Shown piece after piece: positions 48,762 through 61,010 of a stretch of 64,000 nucleotides of DNA; within the stretch, counting starts at the first letter, position 1, and the number at the start of each line of letters is the position of its first letter. Location of the stretch: positions 1 to 64,000 of the forward strand of contig CALSFV010000392.1 in the NCBI GenBank assembly GCA_943737045.1, in the 5' to 3' direction. Below the pieces are notes generated by a model. That model made no database searches. It saw nothing but the letters and a program-made list of their open reading frames with translations, and was not told the origin of the DNA. The DNA comes from Parapristionchus giblindavisi. Taxonomy: Eukaryota > Nematoda > Chromadorea > Rhabditida > Diplogasteridae. The position numbers were made by a program, and so were the translations under genes.

Positions 48762-49842
48762 TCTAGTTAACCTTTATCCCACCGGTTCAATCAAAATATT
48801 ATATTTAATAAGTTTTTTAAATTGCTAATCAATTCTATAGTATATTTATTATTCGGATGCTTTGGGTAATTATTCTTCCCCGTATTTGTTATACATTTTT
48901 GTTTTTGTTGTCAGCCATTCCAATTAGTCATGGAAGGAAAACATAATTTGATCTAAATTTTGTCTATATAACACGTTCTATGAGATGTCCTACCTCAAGC
49001 ACTAGGGTCCGAGTTCGATTTTGTGGTAATTCGAGTGCGGTGTAAAATAATCAACCACTCGTAGGTCACGAAAATTTTATATATAGCAAGATTCCAGAAA
49101 ATCAACCTCGGACGATAAGGCTAGGTCGGTTCTCTCATAGAACGTCTTATTTGTAGCTGTTGAAGATCAGAATCTTCTCAAATTTCTCCCCTCTTCGCAT
49201 TATGTCTTACCAACTTGTGTTTCTCTTGCAACTTCCCCCTTAATACGGACTGAATCTATCATAATATGAGCTATATCAATCTCATCCTTTCTGTCCATGA
49301 CTGTATTGTATTCAATGCTGTGTGTACATATATTGAGACGTGTCTTATGATAATATAATTGTCAAAGAATATATAATAATTTTAATATAATAAATGGATA
49401 AAGATTGATGAAATCAAACATGTGAAGGCTCCCGTTACATTTAGGACAAGAATAAAGTGCATGATGATACATCCTGGATTGGTCAACTACACTGATGACT
49501 AGAACATACAACTGAGAGAACAATCAATGATTCGAGACCACTAAATGAAGAAAAATATGGGGATAATGTGATATCAAGAAACGCGTTAACACTTACACTA
49601 GTTAGGATGTAGTGTTTGCTTCAGTATTGATACACCTATACACATTTTAATAAAATAAAATTTTAAACGAATAATGTAGAGTTCAAAAGTTGAGAAACAA
49701 CAAAAAGCGACAGAAAGCTAGAGATAAAATAATTTATTTTTCATATTTTGATCACTAGATGAACAATGTGCTCTATGTACAAGTAAATTTTGAATATCTA
49801 TACAAATAATGTTTCAGACTATATGTTTGATAGAAAATATGA
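48762..49842. other. intergenic between convergent genes
   Basis: AT-rich 3' flank of the plus-strand SUZ12-like gene and of the minus-strand membrane-protein gene. It contains the small foldback at 48973-49145 and no coding exon that I can support. Confidence 0.55.
48973..49145. mobile_element. 173-bp inverted-repeat element
   Basis: ACGTTCTATGAGA at the left end matches TCTCATAGAACGT at the right end, with further internal complementarity (GGGTCCGAG against CTCGGAC). It includes a TCCGAGTTCGATT string that faintly resembles a tRNA T-arm. It is probably a MITE, and no clear target duplication was seen. Confidence 0.65.
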
Positions 49843-51307
49843 TTAGAAAGTGATCGCTTGTTGTTCGATAGGTGAGATCGACAAAGATGGCCGGACTCTT
49901 GGCTGATTACGAGGAAGATGTTTAGACACTTGGGATGGTTGTGATGATCTGTAATAGATGATCTTTGATCTCATTCTGTTTTTTCTCTCCACTTTGGAAC
50001 GTCAAGAATCGACTCGACTCTAGGCAATCTTATTTGGATATAAAGAGGAATTGTACATATGTAAATAGAGAAAAGATGGACAACCAAGAGAGGAGAACTA
50101 GCATGCGAGCGTAGAGAGGGAGGATAGAGAATCAGTGAGATGGGAGAGAGATAGTAGAATGCAGTAAAGAAATTAGAATAATCGAGTCTTTTCTTCCAAT
50201 GGCTAAAGACGACGAGAGAACTTGTTAGTACTCTTTCACGCATAAGCAACTTTCTCATGTCCAAGTCAACAGTGAACGTTTCATAAATCATTCTTTTATC
50301 TAGAATGAATTTGATATTTCGTCAATTACATACTAAAGCATTCCATATTCTCTTTTATGGAACATTTTGCCCATAGTCTTGGATGACTATAGGCAGTAAG
50401 TAGCTAATATAAGAAAATAGACTTACATTGAGTCATGAGAAGCTCTTCTGGTCTCATTCACAACTTCGACATGAAACGTTGGTGGTTCTCTAGCCAATAG
50501 AGGAATACTCGTGGCCTCGGAATACGATGGAGGCATATCCATTGAAGGAGCAGGGAAGAAGTTCTGGTATCCAATGGGAGGAAGGAATCCAAAGTATCCC
50601 CGCTCGGGCTTCGGGACGTGCACCCTACAAGATCTGTTAACGACTGAACCAATTTTTGAACGTCGGTTTTAATATTTTAAATATTTTCGCAACCTCGTTT
50701 AAATATATTTTTTTATTATTAACTTAAAGAAGGAGACCCATGAGTTGGCACGACTGACTCCCGCCACGATAAGCATGTTGGCTATTGTTTATATTATATG
50801 GTAATTGGCGTAAGGGATAATGAGAAAATGAGAGAGCAAGTATGCAAATCGGATGGGCACTTTCTACATGCCTTGAAAGTTGTACTTTCAATGCGCGCAT
50901 AGTGAGCTTAAAACATATCGGGAATCAATATCAGATATGTCTTTCGATTCGTGTGATAAATCTCTATTATTCTATCCGAACAGTCTTATTACGAAAAAAA
51001 CTCGAGGGTCTCCATCTTTAAACATTGATGTAAATACGTAAATCAAATTCTGATCGCAAATAATGTACTCAGGAACAATAGTTAACGAATTCTCATCTCT
51101 AAATAGGAAGACTGTAAACCTGATGGGCGCAGACGACTCTATCAACTGATATTCCTTATCCTCATCGTTCTCAGTCACAGAAGCAAAGGTGGATCTCCTC
51201 AGACAGGCGATGATTCCAAATATGGCGAAGACGATTGCGGGAGTGATGAAACCAATGAGAAGAATCAACATGACTGAAGAGAATAAAGTGAAGATTATGG
51301 CCATCAT
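49843..51307 (-). CDS. single-pass membrane protein with PPSY motif
   Basis: Three minus-strand exons join in perfect phase: 51307-51120 (ATG at 51307 or 51304), 50624-50427 and 49948-49843 (stop TAA). Junctions are AG/GTTTAC with TTGTAG, and GTAAGT with TTACAG. The protein has about 160 residues. The N-terminus is a long hydrophobic signal-anchor (IIFTLFSSVMLILLIGFITP and onward), followed by a basic stop (CLRRS) and a soluble tail rich in Pro and Ser with MDMPPSYSEA. PPxY motifs bind WW domains of Nedd4-type ubiquitin ligases, so the tail may link to trafficking or turnover. The exact family is not recognised. The open CT-rich sequence upstream of the ATG is taken as 5' flank. Confidence 0.68.
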
Positions 51308-52305
51308 AGGCCAATGAATATGAAGTTGAGATAATGAAGGAACGAGGATGGAGAGAGAAGAGAAAGTTAGAGACAGAGTGGGTGCCCTATGAATATGCGA
51401 AAAGAGAATAAAAGTTGAATTGTCGTCCGTGTAAAAGGGAAGAAGATGTACGAATGAACCAGAGAGAAAAGGAGCGTGGAAATATGAATGAGTAGGCGAG
51501 ATCAGAGGGGATACAGAGGAATGTGGGAGAGAGAGAGATAGATAGATATAGAGAGAGGCAGAACGAGGTGAAGGGACGTACAGTGGTTCAGAAATGTTAA
51601 GATGAAGAGAGAGAAGTGAAAATATTTTTACGAGAAGTCGTTTTTTCTCACAAGCCCGTTGATCAGGGGATTGGAGATAATCTTCGAGAGGAGCAGACAA
51701 ATTAAATAAATAACAACTTTTCGTGAACAAATCTGGTCAATAATCTCTAAGAATACTATTTATGCAAAGAATTTTTTTGCGTCAATGTCGAACGCGATAA
51801 AAGATGTCTGCATATACAACACTAAAATTTCAAATGCGTTACTTTAAGATTGTCGTGAAATATGGCGGATCAAAGAAATGTTTAAGCGTATTGAATAGCT
51901 CTCATCGAATTTATGGGACCTCATTAGCATAAGGTCTCTAAGCGTAAGTTGCTATCGTCAAATCCAGTTTTCGTTAACTGTGCGATCGGATAATTCACAT
52001 AATGTAGAAGTACTAAATTGATTTTTATTAGACTGTCATGATTCGCACAAAGGATGCGTCGAAATAGCGCAAATTGTCGTTTAATAGACAGAGGAAGAAG
52101 ACTGTACAGTTAGTATATATAGTCATTACGATAGTATACACTAAACTTAGCAAAAGAGAAAAAATAACGAAAACGTTTTTCATATTTGTAGAGTAATAAG
52201 GTTAGAATGATTGTACATATGCAATAAACTATATTTGTTAAGTGTAACATTGAAAAATATTATGAAAAAAAGTGTAATAATAAAAATAAAACAAACAATA
52301 ATTTA

Positions 52306-52536
52306 TTATTGATATGGATATTGAATAGGTGGTTTATTAAAAACGTCTAAAATCATTACTCGGCGATCATAAGACCGACATGGGTGGAAGATGAATAAAA
52401 GATTATGAAGAAGAAAATGGGTACTGATGAATGTTTCATCAATGGATAAGAAAGAAGTCACGCGATGAAAAAAGAAAAGAATAAGAAGATGAAAGAAATA
52501 GACTAGAGTGAGAAGACCGAAGTGGGAAATAGGCAA
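52306..52536 (-). CDS. small ORF, possible terminal exon
   Basis: A minus-strand frame ends RRVMILDVFNKPPIQYPYQ before TAA. The first part is Phe/Leu-rich and may be intron. No acceptor was found in the right place, so this is weak. Confidence 0.2.
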   Translation of the reverse strand: MPISHFGLLTLVYFFHLLILFFFHRVTSFLSIDETFISTHFLLHNLLFIFHPCRSYDRRVMILDVFNKPPIQYPYQ

Positions 52537-53060
52537 AAGTAATGTGTAAAAGTAAGTTTCTCTAGTCCTGGTGTAAGTCGATTAAGAATATGAGAAGTTG
52601 AATGAATAAGTAGTCCACGTGAATGGATGAGAGAATGAAAATGAGGAGATGTGTGATGCAGCCAAGACAGAAAAGAAGAGGGACTCCCATATTCTAGCTT
52701 TGGTTAACCCATAGGGGGCGGAGAATACTATCATGGCCATATCTACAAACCATTATCGGACTATATAGAGCACTATTGAGGTCATATCCTGAGCACTATG
52801 AATAATGAATTCCGTCTACATTACCATGGAATGAGAAAGATGCATGGAAGTATTCGTGGGATATCTCCAACTTCCTTCATTGTACAGCACTTAATATATG
52901 TAAATGAATAGACAATATACAAGATGAGATTGGGCAACTTCCTCCTATGGGAGAAGAAACTCTATCTTACTTTCGTCTCTTTCACTTATTTTGTGTGTGC
53001 GCACTGATAATCTAATTTCGTCGTAGTAGAACAATTTCTGTCTCTTGTGAGTCGAAGATT

Positions 53061-53316
53061 TTACGAGAGACATAAACAAGAGGGGATACCGTCGAAAGTC
53101 AGTACAAGGACAGATTTGAATGATTTCCAGACTGAACAAAAACAGACTTTTTTCATTCGAACGCTTTGCGGACTTGAAGTGATACTCAAGGAGAAAGGAG
53201 TTTCTTGGAAGTGGTAGAAGGAACCAAGTTGAAGGCCTTAAAAGAAACAAATAATACTGTAAGTGGGATTCGTTCGCCAAAATCCTACCTGATAACAAGA
53301 AAAGAATAATGGTCAT
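53061..53316 (-). CDS. possible two-exon small secreted peptide
   Basis: Exon 53316-53289 begins with ATG (MTIILFLLS), splices at GTAGGA to a TTTTAAG acceptor, and exon 53236-53061 continues in phase as GLQLGSFYHFQETPFSLS to TAA. The product would be about 67 residues with a short signal-like start and Cys residues near the end (KKVCFCSVW, PSCLCLS). An unspliced frame is also open here, so the splice model is only one reading. Confidence 0.33.
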
Positions 53317-53714
53317 AATAAATAGTAAATAATACAATCATATCGACTCTTTTCCGGAATTTTAGCCATCCCATTATTACAAAATTATCTATCACTCTTT
53401 TAATTTTTTTGCAAACAAAAGATGACAAAAGTGTTGATTAACAAATTAAGCAAAAGAACAAGAAGGATTTATATAGACAGCTTGAATCGTATGTAAAGAA
53501 AGGAACAGATAGATATATTTCATTGATATATCATTTCGTGGCCTTTCCGTTTCATTTCACTTGGATTGTTGCGCTTGTGGGCAGATAATGATCATCTTGA
53601 GTGTTTGCTTCATCGTCTCCCGTCTACATACTCATTTTCGCCCTTCTCATCTCTCTCTCACTGAACAAAGTCATGTTAGATGAAGCAGAAGAACGAAACA
53701 AGAAGGGTTGTAAT

Positions 53715-54872
53715 TTAGAAAGAGAGAAAGCGACTCTGGAATTATTGAGAAGAAGAAGAAGAAGGGGAGAAGATGGAACGGTCTCCCTTCGGGCTTCCGC
53801 TCGCAAGAATTATGAGAGGCCCTTTTGGTGAGGAGCGAGAAAAAGTAAGAGAAGAAAGACTAAACGAGAAATGTGCCAAGGAGAAAAAGTTAGAATATGA
53901 AAGGGACAAAAGAAAATGGGGGGAGCATACTGAAAACGAGCCGTAACAAGGTTTCGAAGGTGATGAAACGAGCACTAACATGAACAAAGGAATAGAAAAT
54001 GAAGTTAGAAGAGTAGAAACTAGACCAAACTAGTAAACCAAACTAGATTACATTATTTCATAGGATGACAATGGATGGAGTAAATATGCTTGGTACTTGG
54101 AGTGAGTCGATAGGAGATTATTGTTCGAAGATCTATGAAAAGGATCTCGATATAATTCAAATTTTTCATGTTCGTTCTTCGTCTTCTTCATATTGTCTTC
54201 TCCCCAGAGATGACACGATGGAGTGAGGAATAGCAGTCGATGACACACTGTTTACTCGCATTTCTTGTCCAAAGTGAGGAATGGCTTATGCATCTTTTCA
54301 CTCTATGCTGCTTCTCCGTCTAAAGATGAGACACTACACAGGCTTACACAGAAAAAAACGAAAGACTAACAAGCCAGAGAGAATAAACAATTATAAGAGA
54401 GACTATCTGGCTCAAGTGATATTCTCTTCGCACTTGGCCTAAAAGTGATTTGAACCGGGCCCAAATCGTCCACGGCTGTAGCATGGTGTGTCATTAGCTC
54501 GCAGACGGAGTTTGGATTCGTCAAATTTATCGATTTTTGATCTACCTAAAGTCGAAAAATCAAAATGTGACATAAAATTCAATTTGAGTGCCTACTTTCG
54601 CGGCAAATTTCTGAAATATTGCAGTTTGTTAACTCGAATTCTGCTACAATGAGCAAATGACAATGGCAATGTGAAGTTTCATGATGAGCAAACATAGTAG
54701 AACTGGAATCCCGGCATTGGGCTCACTTTTGAAAAAACGATTTACATGACGAAAAAAAAATTTTCATATTGATTATGTACATTGTAAAGTGCTATGACAG
54801 AATGGTACAGAAAGCAAGTTGAAAACTGATTCAAACATAATTCTGATTTTTCGCACTCATTCAGAACGAAAA
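53715..54872 (+). repeat. left terminal inverted repeat
   Basis: About 1,158 bp, complementary to 61011-62188 with few differences. Both copies contain the same 66-69 codon frame (MCHRLLFLTPSCHLW...) at 54048-54248 (minus) and 61643-61852 (plus); its conservation is explained by the repeat, not by proven coding. Confidence 0.92.
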
Positions 54873-54936
54873 TGTTTGAAAAATGGTTGAAAGGAGAGAT
54901 CAGCCATTAAGCATTGGCTGAATATTATTCACATCA

Positions 54937-55749
54937 TTAGTACTTCACAATAAGCCGCATAAATGAAAACATTTCAAACTTGAGAAATTTTGAAATTTTC
55001 GGACCATGAAAATCGAAATTTTCAATTTGATCAAAGTGATGGGCTTCTTGTGTCATTCTACTCGTTTCACCTGGAAACTTTGAGTAGACCACAATTCCGC
55101 ACCAATCGTTTGGAAAATACAGCATTTGTTCAGGACAACCATCGATGGCGGCAATTCGATCGAAAAAATCGACAACTGGGTCTATCGTGGAGAACCCAGT
55201 TTTAAGTGAAATCAATGCAGAATTGCTTAGACTACAATACCTAGTCGGAAAACTCGGTCGAAAAAAACAAAAACAAGCGATGATTTGTCCGAGAAAAAAA
55301 ATGTTGAGTCAAAAAAGTGGTGTAGGAATCAACGCACATTCGATGCTAATAATGAATTATCAAGTTCTGTAACCCCCAGACGCATCGCAAATGATATTTA
55401 GACTTCATCTCAACAATTTGAGAAATTATGATTTTTAAACGTTTTCGCACTTAAATTATTTTTTTTAACCAAAGAAGATTGTTTACTTGATTTCCATTCA
55501 AACAGCATTTTTTGCTGGAATTACTATGTAGACATAAAATGTGGTCGGGAGAATCGAACTCGTGTTCAAAAAGTGGAAAAAAACAAAAAAATGCAACTTT
55601 TTGGCTGCCTTTCGTGCGGCGGATTTTCGACGGGTTTCGTTTAAAAATCGATCAACTGCAGCTTTTGACAGTTGATTCTTACTAAGTCGACCATGCTGAT
55701 TACCGCTCTGCAGGTCACTAACCGTAATTTCAACCATCACAGAAACCAT
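54937..55749 (-). CDS. ORFs of unknown function inside the foldback
   Basis: Two minus-strand frames occur. One, at 55749-55498, is basic (LSKNQLSKAAVDRFLNETRR, KSAARKAAKK). The other, at 55215-54937, reads STIDPVVDFFDRIAAIDGCP, then FPNDWCGIVVYSKFPGETSR and FHGPKISKFLKF. They look protein-like and could be remnants of one element-encoded gene, but the sequence between has stops in all frames. No known transposase motif was recognised. Confidence 0.3.
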
Positions 55750-55960
55750 TCCCTAGTTAGTGAAAAGTTCTGTTCCTCTGAAACATTGTGGGAGTGTAGA
55801 CATCCACTAGGACTGCACAGGAAAAAAATCCGGAATGGATCCGACTTCGATTTCGAGCCGTAGCTTTGTTGCAAATTTGACCCCCAAATTTTAAAACTCA
55901 GCTTCTAGATGTGCTAACTACCCGTTCTAAGCGCCAAAATGATGCTAGTGGTAAGCGATG

Positions 55961-58411
55961 TTTTTTTTTTTTAATAATATATACTTTATGCGGTGCGAAA
56001 GTAAAGTATAATTTCTGATCAAATATTTGATAGTGGAGTACGCATAAATACGATGCTACGACTTGGGTAGCAAAGATGAAAATTACAAATAAAAAGAAAT
56101 TCCTACAACGATGGTAATGAAGCGATGGATTTTCGGAAAGATTTTACAGAAGGACATATTATAATATTATTATTAAGCTGATTCCAAGAGTTGACTACAC
56201 GATTAGAAATGAAATTGGCAAAGCGAGTGGATTTAAAAATATGTTTTCTATAAATGAAATTGTTTCTACGAGAATGTCTTGTATTAAGGGAGGGTAGGAA
56301 GAAGAGGGGATTGTCGAGCTCGATGAGTCCGTGTGTCACTTTGTAGGCAAAGCACAAGTCTGCAAGAGCACGTCGATTCTGAAGAGGGTCTAAATTCAGA
56401 TAAATTAATCGATTAGAATAAGATGTATAAGGAAGTTTGCACTTGGCAAAAATACGACGAGTATACACTTTTTGAACATTTTCAATGACTTTTATCAGCT
56501 GTTCCTCATGGGGAGACCAAAGTTCAGAACAATTTTCGAGAATGGGACGGACGTAGGTCATAAACAGGCGAGAGTATAGTTTAGGACTATTGGAGTGGAA
56601 AATGCGATAAATATAAGAGCATCTGGATTTCGCTCTGGCGACGATATTACGAATGTGAACCGCGAAAGATAAACGATTGCAATAAGTAATACCTAGGTCA
56701 GTGAATTCTTTAACAACGGGAAGGCGAGTATGATCGATTGAAAAGTCAATGTTTGGATGATTTTTACCTATTTTCATAATGACGGTTTTGGATTGAGAGA
56801 TAGTTAATCCCCAGTCAATAGACCATTGGAAGAGTGCATCGAGGGCGGTTTGAAGAGAAGAGGGATCATTGAAAGTGTAAAGTTTCACGTCATCTGCATA
56901 CATTGTGCAATGTACGTTCTTAGGTAGAATACGAGGTAGATCAGAGATATAAAGAGAGAACAATAGAGGACCAAGACAGCTACCCTGAGGAACCCCGGAA
57001 GAAGCCTTGAATGGAGTGGAAACAGCGTCACCTACCACAACGGATTGAGATCTATTAGACAGGAAAGAGCGTACAAAGTTTAGTAGTGAACCTTTAATTC
57101 CTAAGCAAGCACATTTGTGTAAGAGCAAATTGATAGGGATTGAATCAAAGGCGCGAGAAAAATCGATAAATGCAACTGAGATGTGTTTATTTTGATCTAG
57201 AGCTGGAAGCCAATGCGAAAATGAAGAAATAAGTGCAGAATTACACGATCTGAACGTACGATACCCATGTTGTTGTGGACAATTTAGATTATTACTATCA
57301 AGGTAGCTAGATAAGGCTGAAACTATTATACGTTCGAATACTTTAGATGAGGAGCAGGTAAGAGAAATGGGTCTATATGAGCTGGCCAAATTCTTAGGTC
57401 CTTTACGCTTGTAAACAGCCTTAACATTAGCAGTTTGCCATTGAGATGGTGATGAACCGTATAAGAGGAATCGATTGTACAGAATAGTAAGAGGCAGACA
57501 TATATGATCGGCAGTATTTTTTAGGAAGATATATGGTATGCAATCAGGAGACGAGGAGTTACGTGCAGGGAGAGCGCGCAAAAGTTTGGATACCGTAGCT
57601 AGATTGATGTCAACATAATCAATAGACTCAGTGGACGAGAGATGAGACAATGAGGGAATGAAGTGTATGAAAGGTAATTGAAAGATTGCTCGAAATGCCG
57701 TGCTAGCTCATTGGCCTTAGATTGGTCATTGGTGCATTGCGTTTGGTCAGACGAAGCAAGTGTGGGTAGAGATAAGGATTGATCTTTGATCCTCGTGCTA
57801 CTGTAAGAATAGAAAGCCCGAAGGTTCCGACTACGCATCAGTGATTTTTCTTTAAGTTTACGTGTGTGCTTAATAGATTTATTGAGCGCTGAGCGGGTGT
57901 TGAGATACGGTGCAAGGCCAATATTGAATCTACGTCTGTATAGACTTCTACATTTAGCGAGAAGGCGCCTGGATTTACAGGAAAACTTTAACAGTTTGAG
58001 GCTTCTGGAACGAATCGGAACATATTTATTAATTATGGAATTTATTTTGTCTGTGAAAAGGGAGTAGAGAGCGGTAGAATCAGTAACGAAATTGAACAAT
58101 TCAGTCCAATTGACAGCGTCAATAGCGCGATTGATAGATGACCAGTCAGCTTTAGAGTAGTCTCGATATTTGATAGTAGTGGGAGGAGCTAACAATGTAG
58201 GAATACTGTAGCATACTGTGGAATGATCTAGACTAGGTAGAGGGGGCTCGACATGTATGTTTATTCCCAGATTATGGTAGTCATAGCTCTCATTCACCCT
58301 CAGGGCATGAAAAACAAATTTATTTGGAAGGCTGATTTTGAGACCCCACCGTTCAGACGGCAGGTGTTCTAAAATTCTGGTTCCTGTGCAAGCAGCTTTG
58401 CAATATATCAT
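55961..58411 (-). mobile_element. non-LTR retrotransposon (LINE), 5'-truncated, frameshifted
   Basis: The minus-strand element ends in poly(A) (T run at 55961-55973). It encodes the last endonuclease motif (SLDHSTVCYSI, near 58230) and then a reverse transcriptase with SPDCIPYIFLK, YRPISLTCSSSKVFERI, FIDFSRAFDS, GVPQGSCLGP and the catalytic YADD. These motifs suit the jockey/CR1-type superfamily. The frame shifts near 57640 between the linker and RT parts, and the endonuclease N-terminus is missing, so the copy is dead. RT coding ends at 56103. From about 58256 upstream the sequence is part of a hairpin with 58668-58885. Confidence 0.88.
56103..57650 (-). pseudogene. reverse transcriptase region of the LINE
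   Basis: 515 codons without a stop, covering RT blocks 1-7 and a C-terminal region with KLPYTSYSNRLIYLNLDPLQ. The YADD active site is intact. It is separated from the upstream part by a frameshift near 57640, so it is read as one broken gene with 57641-58411. Confidence 0.85.
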
Positions 58412-58890
58412 ATATTTATTTCCCTTATTTTGGTTTAGTTCCGATTCCTTTCAGACCCGCAGCATAAGATATGTTGAGGTCTACTCGGTTTCAGCGAGTA
58501 AAGATCAAAATACAAAGATCAAAGATCAAAGTTTAGCAACAGTGCAAAAACTTTTGTGAGCATCTCTAATATGCATTGGTACATTGAAAATAAAATATTT
58601 CTTCAATAGAGGCCCAGGGACGAGGGCAGTAAGAGAGAAAGCGCGAGAGCGCGCACCGAGTCGACCTGAGCATATCTTTTGCCGCGGGTCTGAAAGGAAT
58701 CGGAACTAAACCAAAATAATGGAAATAAATATATGATACATTGCAAAGCTGCTTGCACAGGAACCAGAATTTTAGAACACCTGCCCTCTGAACGGTGGGG
58801 TCTCAAAATCAGCCCTTCCAAATAAATTTGTTTTTCATGCATTGAGGGCGAATGAGAGCTATGACTACCATAATCTGGGAATAAACATCG
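58256..58890. repeat. hairpin duplicating the LINE 5' end
   Basis: 58256-58490 is the inverted complement of 58668-58885, each carrying the LINE segment around YDYHNLGIN and GTRILEHL. The loop includes AAAGATC repeats at 58500-58535. The palindrome then continues into the pair 55740-55960/58886-59095. Confidence 0.85.
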
Positions 58891-59804
58891 CTTACCACTA
58901 GCATCATTTTGGCGCTTAGAACGGGTAGTTAGCACATCTAGAAGCTGAGTTTAAAATTTGGGGGTCAAATTTGCAACAAAGCTACGGCTCGAAATCGGAG
59001 TCGGATCCATTCCGGATTTTTTTCCTGTGCAGCCCTAGTGGATGTCTACACTCCCACAATGTTTCAGAGGAACAGAACTTTTCACTAAAGAATGGGAATT
59101 TTTCAAAAAAGAGTACTTCGATTGCGTCATCACTACGCAATAATGAACTAATTTAATTACACCAACACATCATGTTAATATTCCCTGATAAATTCTGTAC
59201 ATTGGTTCAAAAGATCAGCCTGATTGCTTTCCTGGATCAAAAGTTATAAAAAAATGAAAAAGCGTCTCATCACTTTACGCCGATACTGTACTACTTTCGT
59301 AGTTGAGGCACCTTCCGATGCGATTTTCTCGGTTCACAGTAGAGCTATGAAAAAGTTTCCAACAGATGAAATGTGTATTTTCTCGAGTACTTTCAGATAA
59401 AAATGTGAAAATTAAACTTTTTTTAATTTTTCGCTCCCTAAGAATATGATCGCAGTCCCATAGTCCCGGGAAAGTTTTTTTATAATCTCAATCGATATAG
59501 CTCGTTCACAGCTTTCATTTAAGCTCTTGGGAGACGATTTTCATGGGGATTTGGCTGAATTACGCCCAAAAAACTGCATTTGAATGCTGGTAGATCACTA
59601 ATAGTCGCTTTGATGTACTCGCCATTGTCGGCACCTTGACAGGATTGTCCTGTAACATACGGGAGAATGGGCTGAGGATCATTTTAACGTCGAGTCGCTC
59701 GCTCATGTTCGTTTTGTTCTCGCTGCAGCCAATCCGGCGAAATTAGTCCCTTCTGATGGTTCCTGGTATTGATTGACCGCTGAATACTGTAGATATCTGG
59801 GAAT

Positions 59805-60332
59805 CAGGGTTGGGCGTTAAATCAAAATTTAACGGATCCGTTAAATCGTTAAATTAACGGTTTCAAATTCCGTTAAATTCCGTTAAAACCGTTAAATCCG
59901 TTAAATTACCAAAGAAATTGTGGAAATCGACTAATTTTGATTTTTAACCATTTTTGTCAATCAATATTAGGAATAGTAACCGTGCATTTATGAAAACAAA
60001 ATAAAATAATCAATATGAAGCATTACGCAAAAATGCGAAAACTAAGGAAGAAGAGCCTGTGACGAAAGTGAAGTGCTTTCGATAATCAGTTCGAATATAG
60101 TACTAGTATAACGAAATAGTGAGAACAGAGTGCTCGAAAAATAAATTTTAAAAGCATAAAAAAGATATTAAAATAGCATGTTTTCTATCTTTTTTACTCC
60201 AAAATATTAAATTTATTTTTAACGGTTTTAACGGAAAACATTTAACGGATTCCGTTAAAAATTAATTTAACGGATGAATACCGTTAAATCCGTTAAATCC
60301 GTTTAAACCGTTAACGTTAAATCCCAACCCTG
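59805..60332. mobile_element. 528-bp hAT-type MITE
   Basis: Terminal inverted repeats CAGGGTTGGGCGTTAAATC and GTTAAATCCCAACCCTG are typical of hAT ends. Flanking 8-mers CTGGGAAT (59797-59804) and GTGGGAAA (60333-60340) match at 6 of 8 positions and both fit the hAT nTnnnnAn target preference. Subterminal arrays of TTAACGG/CCGTTAA fill about 70-130 bp at each side. No transposase frame is present. Confidence 0.9.
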
Positions 60333-60649
60333 GTGGGAAAGTTCCAGTTCGAAACAGAAAATGAGCATCCAAGATGGCTACTTCGAATGGGATAGGTTTA
60401 GTCCAACGAAAACGCGCTCTGGAGTTCTTCGAGAAACATCGATCACTTGGCCAGAAAGCCAAATAACTATAACTTGAATATATCTTCAGTATTCATCGGT
60501 CAATCAATCTGAAAGTACTCGAGAAAATACACATTTCATCGGTTGGAAACTTTTTCATAGCTCTACTGTGAACCGAGAAAATCGCATCGGAAGGTGCCTC
60601 AACTACGAAAGTAGTATATGTTGGTCTCACTAACATAAAAAATGGCTGT

Positions 60650-61010
60650 CTATAGGATGTTTTTTGAGAAGTTTTTTGAGATGTTTTTTGTTTGTTTTTT
60701 AAGTTGTTTTTTGTTTGTTTTTTAGATGTTTTTTTAAGTTGATTTTTTTAAAATTTTTGTTTTCATTATCGATTTTTTGTAGATCAATCAAAATGATAAT
60801 AATGATTGACAACTCTTATCAGCCAATCAATAAAATCACTCTAATCAATTACTACAATAATCAACAGTAATCAACAGTAATCAACAAGTACAGTAATCAA
60901 TTTGAAAAAAATCATCACATTATCGATTTTTTTGTAGATCAATGATTTATATTATCGATTATTTGAAGATCAATAATAAAAAAAACAATTGAAATCATCA
61001 CTACAGTAAT
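60650..61010. repeat. GTTTTTTG and AATCAACAGT simple repeats
   Basis: 60650-60760 is built from GTTTTTTG/GTTTTTTAAG units and 60810-61005 from (A)ATCAA and ATCAACAGTA units. Both lie just inside the right terminal inverted repeat. Confidence 0.8.

Noticed and set aside
51308..51730. N-terminal extension of the PPSY membrane protein
   Set aside because: It is CT-rich and low-complexity with many Leu/Ser, and a good ATG followed directly by the hydrophobic anchor lies at 51307.
54048..54248. Conserved gene pair with 61643-61852 (MCHRLLFL...)
   Set aside because: The identity follows from the two terminal inverted repeats, and nothing else supports coding.
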